From assembly GCF_036700095.1 (NCBI RefSeq), contig NZ_CP144918.1, forward strand, positions 2,481,001 to 2,545,000: a stretch of DNA of 64,000 bases, written 5' to 3'. Source of the DNA: Pelagerythrobacter marensis (GTDB lineage: Bacteria; Pseudomonadota; Alphaproteobacteria; Sphingomonadales; Sphingomonadaceae). The notes beneath the pieces were generated by a model. It made no database searches, had not been told where the DNA came from, and worked only from the letters and a program-made list of their open reading frames with translations. Positions within the stretch are counted from its first letter, which is position 1. Every line of letters starts with the position of its first letter. Made by a program: the position numbers and the translations under genes. Of this stretch, positions 47,986 through 59,504 are shown piece after piece.

Positions 47986-48875
47986 CAGTCGCCCACCCGC
48001 TGCTCGACCGGCGTTTCCGCCGCCAGAATGGCGTCTTCCTGCCAGATGTCCTCGACTGCGACGTAATCGGTGGCCGCGGGGTCGCTGATGATCCGCGCCA
48101 GGGCGCCGTCCTCGGTCTTCTCGGCGACGATGGCGACCGCCGTGCCGGGCCGGTAATAGCCGCCTGCGCCGCTGGTGACGAAGACGTCGCCGGGCTTCAG
48201 CGGATTGATGCCGAGATTGATCAGCCGGATGCGAAGCATGCTGTCGCCGCGCCCTTCGGCGAAGGCGACGACATTGCCGTCGGCAAGGCGGACCGGCAGG
48301 ACGCTCTGGCTATCGGTGAGAAGCAGGACCCGCGAGCTGTGCCGCCCGACCTCGAGCACGCGACCGACCACGCCGCGCGGACTGCGCACCGGCATTCCGG
48401 CGGTCACGCCGTCGGCGCTGCCGGCGCCGAGATAGGCGAAGCGCCGGGCGCTGGCGGAGGTCGATCCGATCAGGCGCGCGACCGCCACCGGGCGAACTTC
48501 GCCCTCCTGCAATCCCAGCAGGGCTTTGAGCCGTTCGTTCTCGAGCGCGATCGCCTCCGCTTCTGCCAGGCGAATACGGGCGAGTTCGACTTCCTTCTTC
48601 AGCTCGGCGTTCTGGCTTCCCGCGCGCAGATAGCCGCGTATCGATTCGATCAGATTCTGGCTTTCGGCCCGAACTTCGGCGCTTGTCGCAGCCGCCGGTG
48701 CAATCGCGTCGGCGGCGACGGAACGCGGGCCGCTGAAGCTGGCCGGGCGCCAGAGCGAGAGGGCGAGCAGAACTGCGCCGACAAGCGCACCTATCCCGGC
48801 GATCACATAGCCGGTAAAAACCCCGTATTGCGCCCTGCGCGAATAGCTCGAGCGCCGTGACGAAGTCGGCGCCAT
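47985..48875 (-). CDS. mreC: Rod-shape protein MreC
   Basis: A 296-residue protein with one N-terminal membrane helix (GYVIAGIGALVGAVLLALSL), a coiled coil (ELKKEVELARIRLAEAEAIA) and a beta-rich periplasmic domain (VTAGMPVRSPRGVVGRVLEV). It scaffolds the elongasome in the periplasm. Its stop overlaps mreD. Confidence 0.93.
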   Translation of the reverse strand: MAPTSSRRSSYSRRAQYGVFTGYVIAGIGALVGAVLLALSLWRPASFSGPRSVAADAIAPAAATSAEVRAESQNLIESIRGYLRAGSQNAELKKEVELARIRLAEAEAIALENERLKALLGLQEGEVRPVAVARLIGSTSASARRFAYLGAGSADGVTAGMPVRSPRGVVGRVLEVGRHSSRVLLLTDSQSVLPVRLADGNVVAFAEGRGDSMLRIRLINLGINPLKPGDVFVTSGAGGYYRPGTAVAIVAEKTEDGALARIISDPAATDYVAVEDIWQEDAILAAETPVEQRVGD

Positions 48876-48885
48876 ATGTCCTCCC

Positions 48886-51961
<3,076 letters not shown>

Positions 51962-51962
51962 G

Positions 51963-52463
51963 ATGAAGCGGCTTGTCGTCGTCGTGCCGTTCCTGTTGCT
52001 CGCTTGCGGGGACCCCGAGCCGACGCCCGAGCAGGTCCTTGCGGCCGAAAACCGTGCTATCGCCGCAGTAGAGGCGGCGCAGAATGTTCCGCCGGTGCCG
52101 GTTTCGCCGGAGCCCATCGCCCGCGCCGATATCGAAAGCCACGGGCTTTCAGGCGCCGGCTGCGTGTTCCGAAAGGATCCGGGAAACGACGATCCGCTGG
52201 CGCTGGCTCTGGAGCGGGGCGCGTTCGTCAAGATCGAGGGCGAACTGCATCGGCTCGCCCCCGATGCGGGCAGCGCATCGTTGCCGGTTATGGCCCGCTC
52301 GCGATACGATGGGCGCGAATACGGAATGATCCTCGACCTCGCGGAGGAGGAGGGCATGCAGACCGGTGCGGAAACGATCGACTATCCCGGCCGTCTGGAA
52401 TTGCGCAACGGGCGCGGCCAGCTGGTCTTCGGTTCGAACGGCATCGTCCAGTGCGGCAGCTAG
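51963..52463 (+). CDS. Putative lipoprotein downstream of mutL
   Basis: A 166-residue product starting MKRLVVVVPFLLLACGDPEP, a lipoprotein signal with lipobox LLAC. It starts 1 nt after the mutL stop, so it is coupled to mutL. The mature domain is unrecognised; it ends GSNGIVQCGS. Its position next to mutL is likely transcriptional convenience. Confidence 0.75.
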   Translation: MKRLVVVVPFLLLACGDPEPTPEQVLAAENRAIAAVEAAQNVPPVPVSPEPIARADIESHGLSGAGCVFRKDPGNDDPLALALERGAFVKIEGELHRLAPDAGSASLPVMARSRYDGREYGMILDLAEEEGMQTGAETIDYPGRLELRNGRGQLVFGSNGIVQCGS

Positions 52464-52466
52464 CGC

Positions 52467-52490
52467 GTTCGCCATTGGTAACGGGCGAAC
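52467..52490. terminator. Convergent hairpin after the mutL operon
   Basis: GTTCGCC and GGCGAAC form a 7-bp stem with a 10-nt loop between the mutL-lipoprotein unit and the convergent MaoC gene. No T-run. Weak terminator candidate. Confidence 0.35.
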
Positions 52491-52507
52491 GGGCTTGATG
52501 CCTGCTT

Positions 52508-52972
52508 TCAATCCGCGATCGGCGCCGCAGGATCGCGCACCTGTATCAGACCGTTCGAGATCATTTCCAGCACGACGACATCGTCCTGGTTGAAGACCTG
52601 GATGCGCGACTTGAACAGGCCCATGTCGGGGCGCTTGCGGCTGCGCCGCTTGGCAATCACCTCGGTTTCGCAGCGAAGCGTGTCGCCGGGATAGACGGGG
52701 CGCTTCCACTTCAGCTCGTCGACACCGGGCGATCCCAGCCCCGCCTGTTTCACATCGCGCATGTTTTCGACCAGCATACGCATGGTCATCGCGCAGGTGT
52801 GCCATCCGCTGGCGGACAGCCGGCCGAAATGCGTCGCGGCCGCGGCATCGTCGTCGAGATGAAACGGTTGCGGGTCGTACTTCGCGGCGAAGTCCGTCAC
52901 CTCCTCGCGCGTGACTTCGTACCGGCCGAAGCTTCGCCTCGTACCGACTTCGATATCTTCGAAATAGTTCAC
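52508..52972 (-). CDS. MaoC-type enoyl-CoA hydratase/dehydratase
   Basis: A 154-residue hot-dog-fold protein from a GTG start with a GGGGGA ribosome site. FAAKYDPQPFHLDDDAAAAT carries the catalytic Asp and His of the MaoC/R-hydratase signature. DELKWKRPVYPGDTLRCETE is the second family motif. It would hydrate enoyl-CoA to (R)-3-hydroxyacyl-CoA or act on a related substrate. Pathway unknown. Confidence 0.88.
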   Translation of the reverse strand: MNYFEDIEVGTRRSFGRYEVTREEVTDFAAKYDPQPFHLDDDAAAATHFGRLSASGWHTCAMTMRMLVENMRDVKQAGLGSPGVDELKWKRPVYPGDTLRCETEVIAKRRSRKRPDMGLFKSRIQVFNQDDVVVLEMISNGLIQVRDPAAPIAD

Positions 52973-53161
52973 TTTGGTCCCCCAGACTGAATCGGGCCAT
53001 CGCCGTGTAGCCCATCGGACCGCCGCCCGAACAGCGCCGCGTGCATCGGTCTTCGCGCGTCGTGACCCGCTGCACTGGCCATGCACAAGCGCGGGATGGG
53101 GGCAAGCAGACCGGTGCGGCCGTTATCGACCGGATCGCGGGATTCGGCTCGCCGGGGTCCT

Positions 53162-53902
53162 TCAGGGTCTGGCGATCATCCAGATCGCCATGCCGATCAT
53201 GAAAAGGTTTTCGGTAAGCGAGACGAAGCCGAGCGGCACGTTGCTCGACCCGCCGACGCAGGCGCATTTGATCTCGCGCTTCTGGACATAAACCGCGTAG
53301 AATACGCTGACGGCGCCGATGGTGCCGATGACGAACGCAACCGGAATGGACAGCCAGTTGAGCGCATGGGCCGCCATCAACACACCGGCGCCCGCCTCCA
53401 GGAAAGGGTAGGCATAGGAATAGGGCACCCAGCGCCGGGCGAGCAGGTCGTAGCCGACGAACATGCTGGAGAACCGCTCCACGTCCTGCAGTTTCAGCAT
53501 TGCCAGGATCGCCATCGTGAATGCCACGAACCATTCGGCAGCGCGCACGGTGAGAGCCGAACCGAATGCGAAATGGCTGACCGCCATCGCCAGCGCGGCC
53601 GCGATGGCGAACACTGCGATCACCGGGCGGTAGCTGGTCGAATCTTCGGGAGGCAGGGGCCGGTCGAAAAAGGCGCGCAGTTCGCTGTACCCGCCGATGC
53701 GCTTGCCCCCGATGAACACCTGGGGTGTGGTTTCGACGTCGTGCTCGCGCTTGAAGGCGTCCGTTTCTTCGCGGGTTGTAAGCCAGTGGTCTTCGACAGC
53801 ATAGCCGTGCCGTCGAAGCAGCCATTTCGCTTTGATGCCGTAAGGGCAAACGTGCTTGTCCATCACCATGCGATGGAGGCGGGCGATCTTGTCGTTGCTC
53901 AT
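53162..53902 (-). CDS. Glutaredoxin-MauE fusion membrane protein
   Basis: A 246-residue protein. The N-terminal glutaredoxin-like domain has KHVCPYGIKAKWLL (CPYG in place of the usual CPYC, so only one active-site Cys), TTPQVFIGGKRIGGY and GG-type motifs. Four membrane helices of the MauE/DoxX type follow, with a late CACVGGSSNVPLG Cys pair. MauE-type proteins take part in electron transfer or disulfide handling. It is divergent from a MerR regulator with a shared operator, so it is probably induced by a metal or redox signal. An alternative start lies further in (Met 12). Confidence 0.8.
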   Translation of the reverse strand: MSNDKIARLHRMVMDKHVCPYGIKAKWLLRRHGYAVEDHWLTTREETDAFKREHDVETTPQVFIGGKRIGGYSELRAFFDRPLPPEDSTSYRPVIAVFAIAAALAMAVSHFAFGSALTVRAAEWFVAFTMAILAMLKLQDVERFSSMFVGYDLLARRWVPYSYAYPFLEAGAGVLMAAHALNWLSIPVAFVIGTIGAVSVFYAVYVQKREIKCACVGGSSNVPLGFVSLTENLFMIGMAIWMIARP

Positions 53903-53918
53903 GAATGTCTCCATAGCG

Positions 53919-53936
53919 TCCGTACCATGGTACGGA
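53919..53936. promoter_or_regulatory. MerR-type operator between divergent genes
   Basis: TCCGTACCATGGTACGGA is a perfect 18-bp palindrome. On the minus strand it lies between TTGACT (-35) and CTATGG/TATGGA (-10) with a 19-20 bp spacer, the long spacing typical of MerR-controlled promoters. The sequence is very like the mer operator. The predicted transcript would begin about 1 nt from the membrane-protein start codon, so translation might be leaderless. Confidence 0.75.
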
Positions 53937-53943
53937 GTCAAGC

Positions 53944-54330
53944 ATGAATGCCATGCGCATTTCCGATCTCGCCCGCGCCGGCGGTGTCGGGGTCGAAACG
54001 GTTCGCTTCTATCAGCGCAAGGGACTGCTCCCCAAACCGCGGGGAGCGGTGCAGGGCGCACGCCACTACGGACCCGAAGACGCCCGGCGGCTGCGTTTCG
54101 TGCGACAGGCGCAGGCCGCCGGGTTCTCGCTGGCCGAAATCGCTGAACTGATCGACCTGGACCGGACTGGCGACCGGGCGCGGGCCCGCACGATGGCGCG
54201 CGAGCGGATCGCCGCACTGGACGCGCGCATTGCGCAACTCGCTTCGGCGCGCGAGTCGCTGGCGAGGCTCGCAGCCGGTTGTGCGAAAGGCGATGCGGGT
54301 CCCTGTCCGATTCTTGCGGCGTTCGACTAG
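53944..54330 (+). CDS. MerR-family metal/redox regulator
   Basis: A 128-residue protein with a MerR winged helix (ISDLARAGGVGVETVRFYQR then KGLLP) and a C-terminal segment LAAGCAKGDAGPCPILAAFD. Cys 113 and Cys 121 match two of the three mercury ligands of MerR. The third (equivalent of Cys 82) is missing, so it may sense a different metal or redox state. It starts 8 nt from the shared operator and is divergent from the glutaredoxin-MauE gene. Its stop lies in an inverted repeat. Confidence 0.82.
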   Translation: MNAMRISDLARAGGVGVETVRFYQRKGLLPKPRGAVQGARHYGPEDARRLRFVRQAQAAGFSLAEIAELIDLDRTGDRARARTMARERIAALDARIAQLASARESLARLAAGCAKGDAGPCPILAAFD

Positions 54331-54391
54331 AGCCGTTTTCGGCAAGGCTGAAGCGGCACCGGCCCGGTGCCGTCTCAATGAAACGACTCTA
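54328..54391. repeat. Bidirectional hairpin repeat giving stop codons to both flanking genes
   Basis: This intergenic sequence starts with TAGAG (the merR stop TAG) and ends ACTCTA, which on the minus strand is the TAG stop of the DUF1206 gene. Its left half, TAGAGCCGTTTTCGGCAAGG through GCGGCACCGGCCCG (54,328-54,366), recurs inverted at 55,271-55,309. The centre GGCACCGGCCCGGTGCC is strongly self-complementary. It is probably a terminator belonging to a dispersed repeat family. Confidence 0.7.
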
Positions 54392-55186
54392 GCTGCGAAA
54401 CGCCGGGCGCAAGCCGTCGGCATCGAGTTTCGGAATGATCCGATAGCGCGAGAGCACGAGGCTGAAGAGGCCGAACATCAGAAGGCCGATCGCAACCAGT
54501 GTGAAGACGATGCCGTCGTCCGCAAGGCTCGCGACCGCGTCGCCCAGCGTCAGGACCTGCTCGCTTCCGCTCGAAAGAAAGCCTGCCTGAACGAGAGACC
54601 ATCCGATCAGCAGGAACACCACCGCGCGGGCGATATAGCCGATACCGCCGAGCAGTCGCGTCTGGGAGGGCGCGCCCGGCGCGATGCGGTGCATGAACTC
54701 GCCCGTCCATCCTTTCTTCGCCTGAAACGCTGCCGCCACGATGAAAGCCGCACCCAGCAGGCCCAGAATCGCACCGCCGAATTGCATCGAGAGAATCCCC
54801 GAAGCAGCCGCCTGCGCGCCGCCCCCACTGTCCGAACCGGTAGTTGCGAACTCGAACGCCGAATAGGCCAAGGCCAGGTGGCCGACGGCGCTTCCGGCAT
54901 GACCGATCCGGCGCGCCCAACCGGTCGTGTCGCTACCCTGATTTTCGATATCGAACAGCGGCGAGGCCAGGCGGAACAGCGCATAGGCCAGCAGGCCGAC
55001 CACCATCAACCACAGGATTGCCGTGCCCAAGGGAAATTCCTGGATAGCGTGGAAAATGCCGTTGGTGCCCTGACCGATCCGTCCGGCACTGGTCAGAGCG
55101 ATCAAGCCGAGAACGGAGTAGAGGATTGCGCGGCTGAAATAGCCGACGCGCACCAAGGTGCTGAATTTTGCGGACTTATCTGCCAT
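54389..55186 (-). CDS. DUF1206 membrane protein
   Basis: A 265-residue protein with about six membrane helices arranged as three repeats of the DUF1206 unit (for example RVGYFSRAILYSVLGLIALT, RRIGHAGSAVGHLALAYSAF and GGIGYIARAVVFLLIGWSLV). Function unknown. It is isolated by inverted copies of a 39-bp repeat on either side, each supplying a TAG stop. Confidence 0.85.
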   Translation of the reverse strand: MADKSAKFSTLVRVGYFSRAILYSVLGLIALTSAGRIGQGTNGIFHAIQEFPLGTAILWLMVVGLLAYALFRLASPLFDIENQGSDTTGWARRIGHAGSAVGHLALAYSAFEFATTGSDSGGGAQAAASGILSMQFGGAILGLLGAAFIVAAAFQAKKGWTGEFMHRIAPGAPSQTRLLGGIGYIARAVVFLLIGWSLVQAGFLSSGSEQVLTLGDAVASLADDGIVFTLVAIGLLMFGLFSLVLSRYRIIPKLDADGLRPAFRS

Positions 55187-55270
55187 GACACGGCGCTCCC
55201 CTGTTGAATTGCAGGGGAACGTCGCAAGGCCGAAATCTGTTCCACGGGCTGTTGGAATCGTTTTCCTGAG

Positions 55271-55309
55271 CGGGCCGGTGCCGCTTCAGCCTTGCTGAAA
55301 ACGACTCTA
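55271..55309. repeat. 39-bp repeat copy, inverted relative to 54,328-54,366
   Basis: The reverse complement, TAGAGTCGTTTTCAGCAAGG through GCGGCACCGGCCCG, matches 54,328-54,366 with two differences. Its end again provides a TAG stop, here of the phosphodiesterase gene (55,307-55,309). The two copies bracket the DUF1206 gene. Confidence 0.75.
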
Positions 55310-56596
55310 GCGCTGTGCGTTGTCGTCCAGCGCGCCGCGAACCGGCGTCAGGGCCGAAGCGGCTTGCGGGAGGCCCATGAGTTCCCGAAGCAACGGCGCA
55401 ACGACGGTGTTCTTGAACCCCGGAATGCGAACACCCTGCCGAAATGCGGGGCCGTGGGCAACGAACAGCGCCGCCATTTCGGGCGCTGCCGGATCGTACC
55501 CGTGACTGCCGCCGGTCCACTCTCCCTCACGCCGGGTCGGCGCGATCGTCCACCCGGTCTCGGGCAGGCAGAGGTAGGGCGGAATGCGCGCATGGGTACC
55601 ATAGTCGAAGCGGGCCGGCATCTCGCCCTTGCGCCAGCATTCCATATGCGGATGTTCGCGCAGAAGCGCGGCCTCGAGCGCCTCGACGCTGCCCTCCGTG
55701 GGCTGGAACGTGGCGTAGGCGCCGCTTTCCACCAGGCGGTAGAGCGTGGGATCGAGCATTTCGTCGAGCGCGATCACCCGCGCCGAACTCGTCGCCGCCA
55801 TTCCGTGATCGGACACGATCACCAGATTGGCGGGCTGGCCCAACCGTTCCAGACCTTCCACCAGCATTGCGATATCGCCATCGATATCCCGCAAGGCGGC
55901 ATTGAGTTCCGCACTGTCCGGCCCTCCCACGTGGCCGGCCGTGTCGACGGTGTCGAAATAGAGCGTCACGAAAGCCGGACGGATCTCGGCCGGCCGGCGG
56001 AGCCAGTCGAGCACGGTGTTGACGCGCTGCACGTTGCTCACTGCCATGCTGAACTGTTGCCAGTCCTGCGGATAGCGGCCGCCTTCGGGAGAGCCCCATC
56101 CGCTCTCGGGCATGGTACCGCCCCAGGCGACGGCCGAGCCGGGCCAGAACATCACGGCGGTGCGGATGCCCGCCTCCTCGGCCTCGACCCAGACCGGCTT
56201 TGCCGCGTTCCACCACCATGGATCGACGGTGGCCATCGTGAACACTTCCTCCGGCCGGGCGGGATCCTCGATCCGGTTGGCGGTGATTCCGTGCACATCG
56301 GGCACCACGCCGGTTACCAGCGTCCAGTGGTTGGGAAAGGTCTTCGAAGGGAACGAAGGCTGTATCGGAGCGCGCACCCCCTCCGCCGCGAGCGACGACA
56401 AGGTCGGCGTCAGCCCGCGGTCGAGGTAGTCGGGACGAAATCCGTCGATCGAAACGAGCACCGTCACCGGCTTGCGCTGTTCGGCAGCTGCCTCTGGCGC
56501 CGCCGCGATGGATCGCACGGGGGCCTGATGGGCGGGGGCGCAAGCGGAAAGCAGCGCCGCCGCCGCCAGGGTGAGGGCACTTGCAAGCCTGCGCAT
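55307..56596 (-). CDS. Type I phosphodiesterase/nucleotide pyrophosphatase lipoprotein
   Basis: A 429-residue protein of the alkaline phosphatase superfamily. The signal MRRLASALTLAAAALLSACA has lipobox LSAC. Catalytic motifs: VLVSIDGFRPDYLDRGL, PSFPSKTFPNHWTLVTG (nucleophilic Thr in SKTFPN), FVTLYFDTVDTAGHVGGP and LVIVSDHGMAA, then GSHGYDP. These match ENPP-type phosphodiesterases. It probably hydrolyses nucleotide or phosphodiester substrates in the periplasm. Confidence 0.9.
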   Translation of the reverse strand: MRRLASALTLAAAALLSACAPAHQAPVRSIAAAPEAAAEQRKPVTVLVSIDGFRPDYLDRGLTPTLSSLAAEGVRAPIQPSFPSKTFPNHWTLVTGVVPDVHGITANRIEDPARPEEVFTMATVDPWWWNAAKPVWVEAEEAGIRTAVMFWPGSAVAWGGTMPESGWGSPEGGRYPQDWQQFSMAVSNVQRVNTVLDWLRRPAEIRPAFVTLYFDTVDTAGHVGGPDSAELNAALRDIDGDIAMLVEGLERLGQPANLVIVSDHGMAATSSARVIALDEMLDPTLYRLVESGAYATFQPTEGSVEALEAALLREHPHMECWRKGEMPARFDYGTHARIPPYLCLPETGWTIAPTRREGEWTGGSHGYDPAAPEMAALFVAHGPAFRQGVRIPGFKNTVVAPLLRELMGLPQAASALTPVRGALDDNAQR

Positions 56597-56613
56597 GGAT
56601 TCGCTCCGATCGA

Positions 56614-57714
56614 TCAGACGTTGAACTTGAACAGCATTACGTCGCCGTCCTGGACGAGGTATTCCTTGCCTTCCTGCCGCAGCTTTCCGGCCTCTCGTGC
56701 GCCTGCCTCGCCGCCAAGCGCGACGTAGTCATCGTAGGCAATTGTTTCAGCTCGAATAAACCCGCGCTCGAAATCGGTATGGATTTCACCGGCCGCTTGC
56801 GGCGCCTTGGCGCCGTCGGGAAACGTCCAGGCGCGCGATTCCTTCGGCCCGGCAGTGAAGAAGGTCTTGAGGCCGAGCAGCTTGTATCCCGCGCGGATCA
56901 CGCGGCTGAGCCCGCTTTCGGAAAGGCCCAGCTCCGCGAGGTATTCGGCGCGCTCTTCCTCGTCCATCGCGACCAGTTCGCTTTCGATCGCGGCGGAAAC
57001 GACGACCGCTTCGGCGCCTTCGGCAGCGGCCTTCTCGAACACCTTTGCGCTGAAGGCGTTGCCCTCGGCCGCGTCTTCTTCCGCCACGTTGCAGACATAG
57101 AGCACGGGCTTGGCTGTCAGCAGCTGCGCCTGCGCGAAGATCCGCGCCTCCTCGTCGTCCTTCGGCTCGGTCAGCCGTGCGGGTTTGCCATCGCGCAGCA
57201 GTTCGAGCGCCTGGCCGAGCACGCTCGCCATGATCTTCGCTTCCTTGTCGCCGCCGGTGGCTTTCTTGGCCGCGGCGGGCACGCGCTTTTCCAGGCTTTC
57301 GAGGTCCGCGAGCATCAGTTCGGTTTCGACCACTTCGGCGTCGGCAATCGGATCGATCCGGTTGCTGACGTGCTGGATGTCGTCGTCTTCGAAACAGCGC
57401 AGGACATGCACGACGGCGTCGACCTCCCGGATATTGCCGAGAAACTGATTGCCCAGCCCTTCGCCCTTGCTCGCGCCTTTCACCAGCCCCGCGATGTCGA
57501 CGAACGCCAGCTGGGTCGGGATGACCTTGGCCGAACCGGCGATGGCCGCGATCTTCTCCAGCCGTTCGTCGGGCACGGCAACCTGGCCGACATTCGGCTC
57601 GATCGTGCAGAACGGATAGTTGGCCGCCTGCGCCGCCTGCGTTTCGGTCAGCGCGTTGAACAGGGTGGACTTGCCCACGTTGGGCAGCCCGACGATTCCG
57701 CAGCGGAAACCCAT
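56614..57714 (-). CDS. ychF: GTPase-family ATPase YchF
   Basis: A 366-residue OBG-family P-loop protein with MGFRCGIVGLPNVGKSTLFN and TQLAFVDIAGLVKGASKGEG, and a C-terminal TGS-like domain ending EYLVQDGDVMLFKFNV. YchF prefers ATP, associates with ribosomes and affects stress responses. The usual partner pth is nearby, with an SDR gene between. Confidence 0.96.
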   Translation of the reverse strand: MGFRCGIVGLPNVGKSTLFNALTETQAAQAANYPFCTIEPNVGQVAVPDERLEKIAAIAGSAKVIPTQLAFVDIAGLVKGASKGEGLGNQFLGNIREVDAVVHVLRCFEDDDIQHVSNRIDPIADAEVVETELMLADLESLEKRVPAAAKKATGGDKEAKIMASVLGQALELLRDGKPARLTEPKDDEEARIFAQAQLLTAKPVLYVCNVAEEDAAEGNAFSAKVFEKAAAEGAEAVVVSAAIESELVAMDEEERAEYLAELGLSESGLSRVIRAGYKLLGLKTFFTAGPKESRAWTFPDGAKAPQAAGEIHTDFERGFIRAETIAYDDYVALGGEAGAREAGKLRQEGKEYLVQDGDVMLFKFNV

Positions 57715-57810
57715 GAGCTTCGAATACCTTCCATCAACCGTCGCCGCGAAAATGACGCGGCCTTACGGAGCGGGCGCTATAAAGAAATGCCGTGCCGCGA
57801 CAAGCATGCG

Positions 57811-58806
57811 CTATTCGTGCACCGCCCGCACCAGCGGCCCGAGCCGTTCGGAGCGGCCAAGCCAGGCGACCTGGGTGGCGGCGGCAACGCGGTTGATTTC
57901 CGTTTGCGGGATTGCACTGCCGCTGACCGCGCGCCGCAGCGGGCGAGTGCCGGGCGGCATGGCGATAATTTCGGCGATCGCGTGCGGGATGTCCATGACG
58001 TCTGCTGTCCGGCCCGATCCGTCCTCTGTCCCCATCCGCGCCACGATTTCGGGGTAGCCGGCCTTGTGCACCTCCGCCGCGCGATCCTTGAGCGCGCTGG
58101 TGTAGATGTTGCGGTTGACCCAGACCCTGGTCGGATAGCCGCCCGGCTCGATGATGGTGACATCGATATTGTGCGGCACCAGTTCGTAGGCGAGCTGTTC
58201 GAACATCGCCTCCACCGCGAACTTGTTGGCCGAATAGTGGCCGCCATAGGGCACGATCACGCGGCCCAGTTGCGACGACACGGCGAAGATCTGACCGCTG
58301 CCGGCAGCGCGCATGGCCGGCAGGACCGCGCGTGCCACGCGGTAATAGCCGAAGACGTTGGTATCGAACGCAAGCCGGGTCGCTTCCATGTCCTGAACCT
58401 CGATCGGACCGGAAATTCCGATGCCGGCGTTGTTCACCAGAACATCGAGCGCGCCGCCCGCTTGCCGCTCGGCCTCGGCCACGGCGCGCGCGACCATTTC
58501 ATCGTCGAGAACGTCGAGTTCGAGCACGGTGATATCGAGGTCTTCGTCGCGTGCCAGTCGCTCCAGTTCCGCCGCCTCGGGCCGCGGCAGGTTCCGCATG
58601 GTCGCGAAGACTTTCGCGCCGAGGCGGGCGTAGTGCTCGGCACCGACGCGGCCGAAACCGGACGAGCAGCCGGTGATGAGGATGGACTTGCCCGACAGGT
58701 CGGGACTGGCGGAAACGGCATCGGCCCGGGCGCGCGTTGCGGTAGCGGCAAGTGCGGTGGTCGCGGCGGCGCCAGCGAGCAGGGAACGGCGATCGATCGT
58801 CGGCAT
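57811..58806 (-). CDS. Tat-exported short-chain dehydrogenase/reductase
   Basis: A 331-residue SDR. MPTIDRRSLLAGAAATTALA is a twin-arginine signal, unusual for SDRs. The Rossmann motif SILITGCSSGFGRVGAEHYA, the NNAG (VLVNNAGIGISG) and the catalytic Ser-Tyr-Lys (VSSQLGR, HYSANKFAVEAMF) are intact. It probably acts on a periplasmic or envelope alcohol/ketone. The ATG at 58806 follows AGGAG; a GTG at 58833 is less likely. Confidence 0.87.
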   Translation of the reverse strand: MPTIDRRSLLAGAAATTALAATATRARADAVSASPDLSGKSILITGCSSGFGRVGAEHYARLGAKVFATMRNLPRPEAAELERLARDEDLDITVLELDVLDDEMVARAVAEAERQAGGALDVLVNNAGIGISGPIEVQDMEATRLAFDTNVFGYYRVARAVLPAMRAAGSGQIFAVSSQLGRVIVPYGGHYSANKFAVEAMFEQLAYELVPHNIDVTIIEPGGYPTRVWVNRNIYTSALKDRAAEVHKAGYPEIVARMGTEDGSGRTADVMDIPHAIAEIIAMPPGTRPLRRAVSGSAIPQTEINRVAAATQVAWLGRSERLGPLVRAVHE

Positions 58807-58882
58807 CGGTTGCTCCTGTAAGTTATCCGCCACGTCAATAGACGCAGGCGATGCTCACGGTCGATACTCCTGGCGCGTTTCG

Positions 58883-59452
58883 CTATCCCTGCATCCGCAA
58901 GGCCACGTCGCTCATGAACCGGGCGGAATCGCCCCGTGCGAGCCACTCCGCCTCTGCCCCGATCGCCGCCAGCATATCGGTCAGCGTGTCCATTTCCGCC
59001 TTGGCGTAATTGCCGAGGACGTGCCCGGTAACGCGATCCTTGTGCCCCGGATGGCCGATGCCGATGCGCACGCGGCGGAAGTCCGGGCCCAGATGCTGGT
59101 CGATCGAGCGCAGTCCGTTGTGTCCGGCAAGGCCGCCGCCCGTGCGGACCTTGATCTTGAACGGGGCGAGATCGAGTTCGTCGTGAAAGACCGTCAGGTC
59201 TTCGACCCCCAGCTTGTAGAAGCGCAACGCCTCGCCCACGCTGCGCCCGCTCTGGTTCATGAACGTCGCGGGCTTGAGCAGCAGGATCTTCTCGCCCCCG
59301 ATGCGGCCTTCCTGAACCCAGCCGGAGAATTTCTTCTGCACCGGGCCGAAACCGTGCATCTCCGCGATCACGTCGCAGGCCATGAAGCCCACGTTGTGCC
59401 GGTGGAGCGCATATTGCGGTCCGGGATTGCCGAGGCCAGCCCAAATCTGCAT
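58883..59452 (-). CDS. pth: Peptidyl-tRNA hydrolase
   Basis: A 189-residue enzyme releasing peptides from stalled peptidyl-tRNA. Seen: WAGLGNPGPQYALHRHNVGF (catalytic His in HNVGF), FMNQSGRSVGEAL, DELDLAPFKIKVRTGGGLAG then HNGLRSID. Normal length. It is on the same strand as acs and rplY, with acs between it and rplY. Confidence 0.96.
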   Translation of the reverse strand: MQIWAGLGNPGPQYALHRHNVGFMACDVIAEMHGFGPVQKKFSGWVQEGRIGGEKILLLKPATFMNQSGRSVGEALRFYKLGVEDLTVFHDELDLAPFKIKVRTGGGLAGHNGLRSIDQHLGPDFRRVRIGIGHPGHKDRVTGHVLGNYAKAEMDTLTDMLAAIGAEAEWLARGDSARFMSDVALRMQG

Positions 59453-59504
59453 CCGCGCGCTCTAGCGTTCCGGGAGAGGACGACAACCCCCCGATCCATG
59501 TCTT

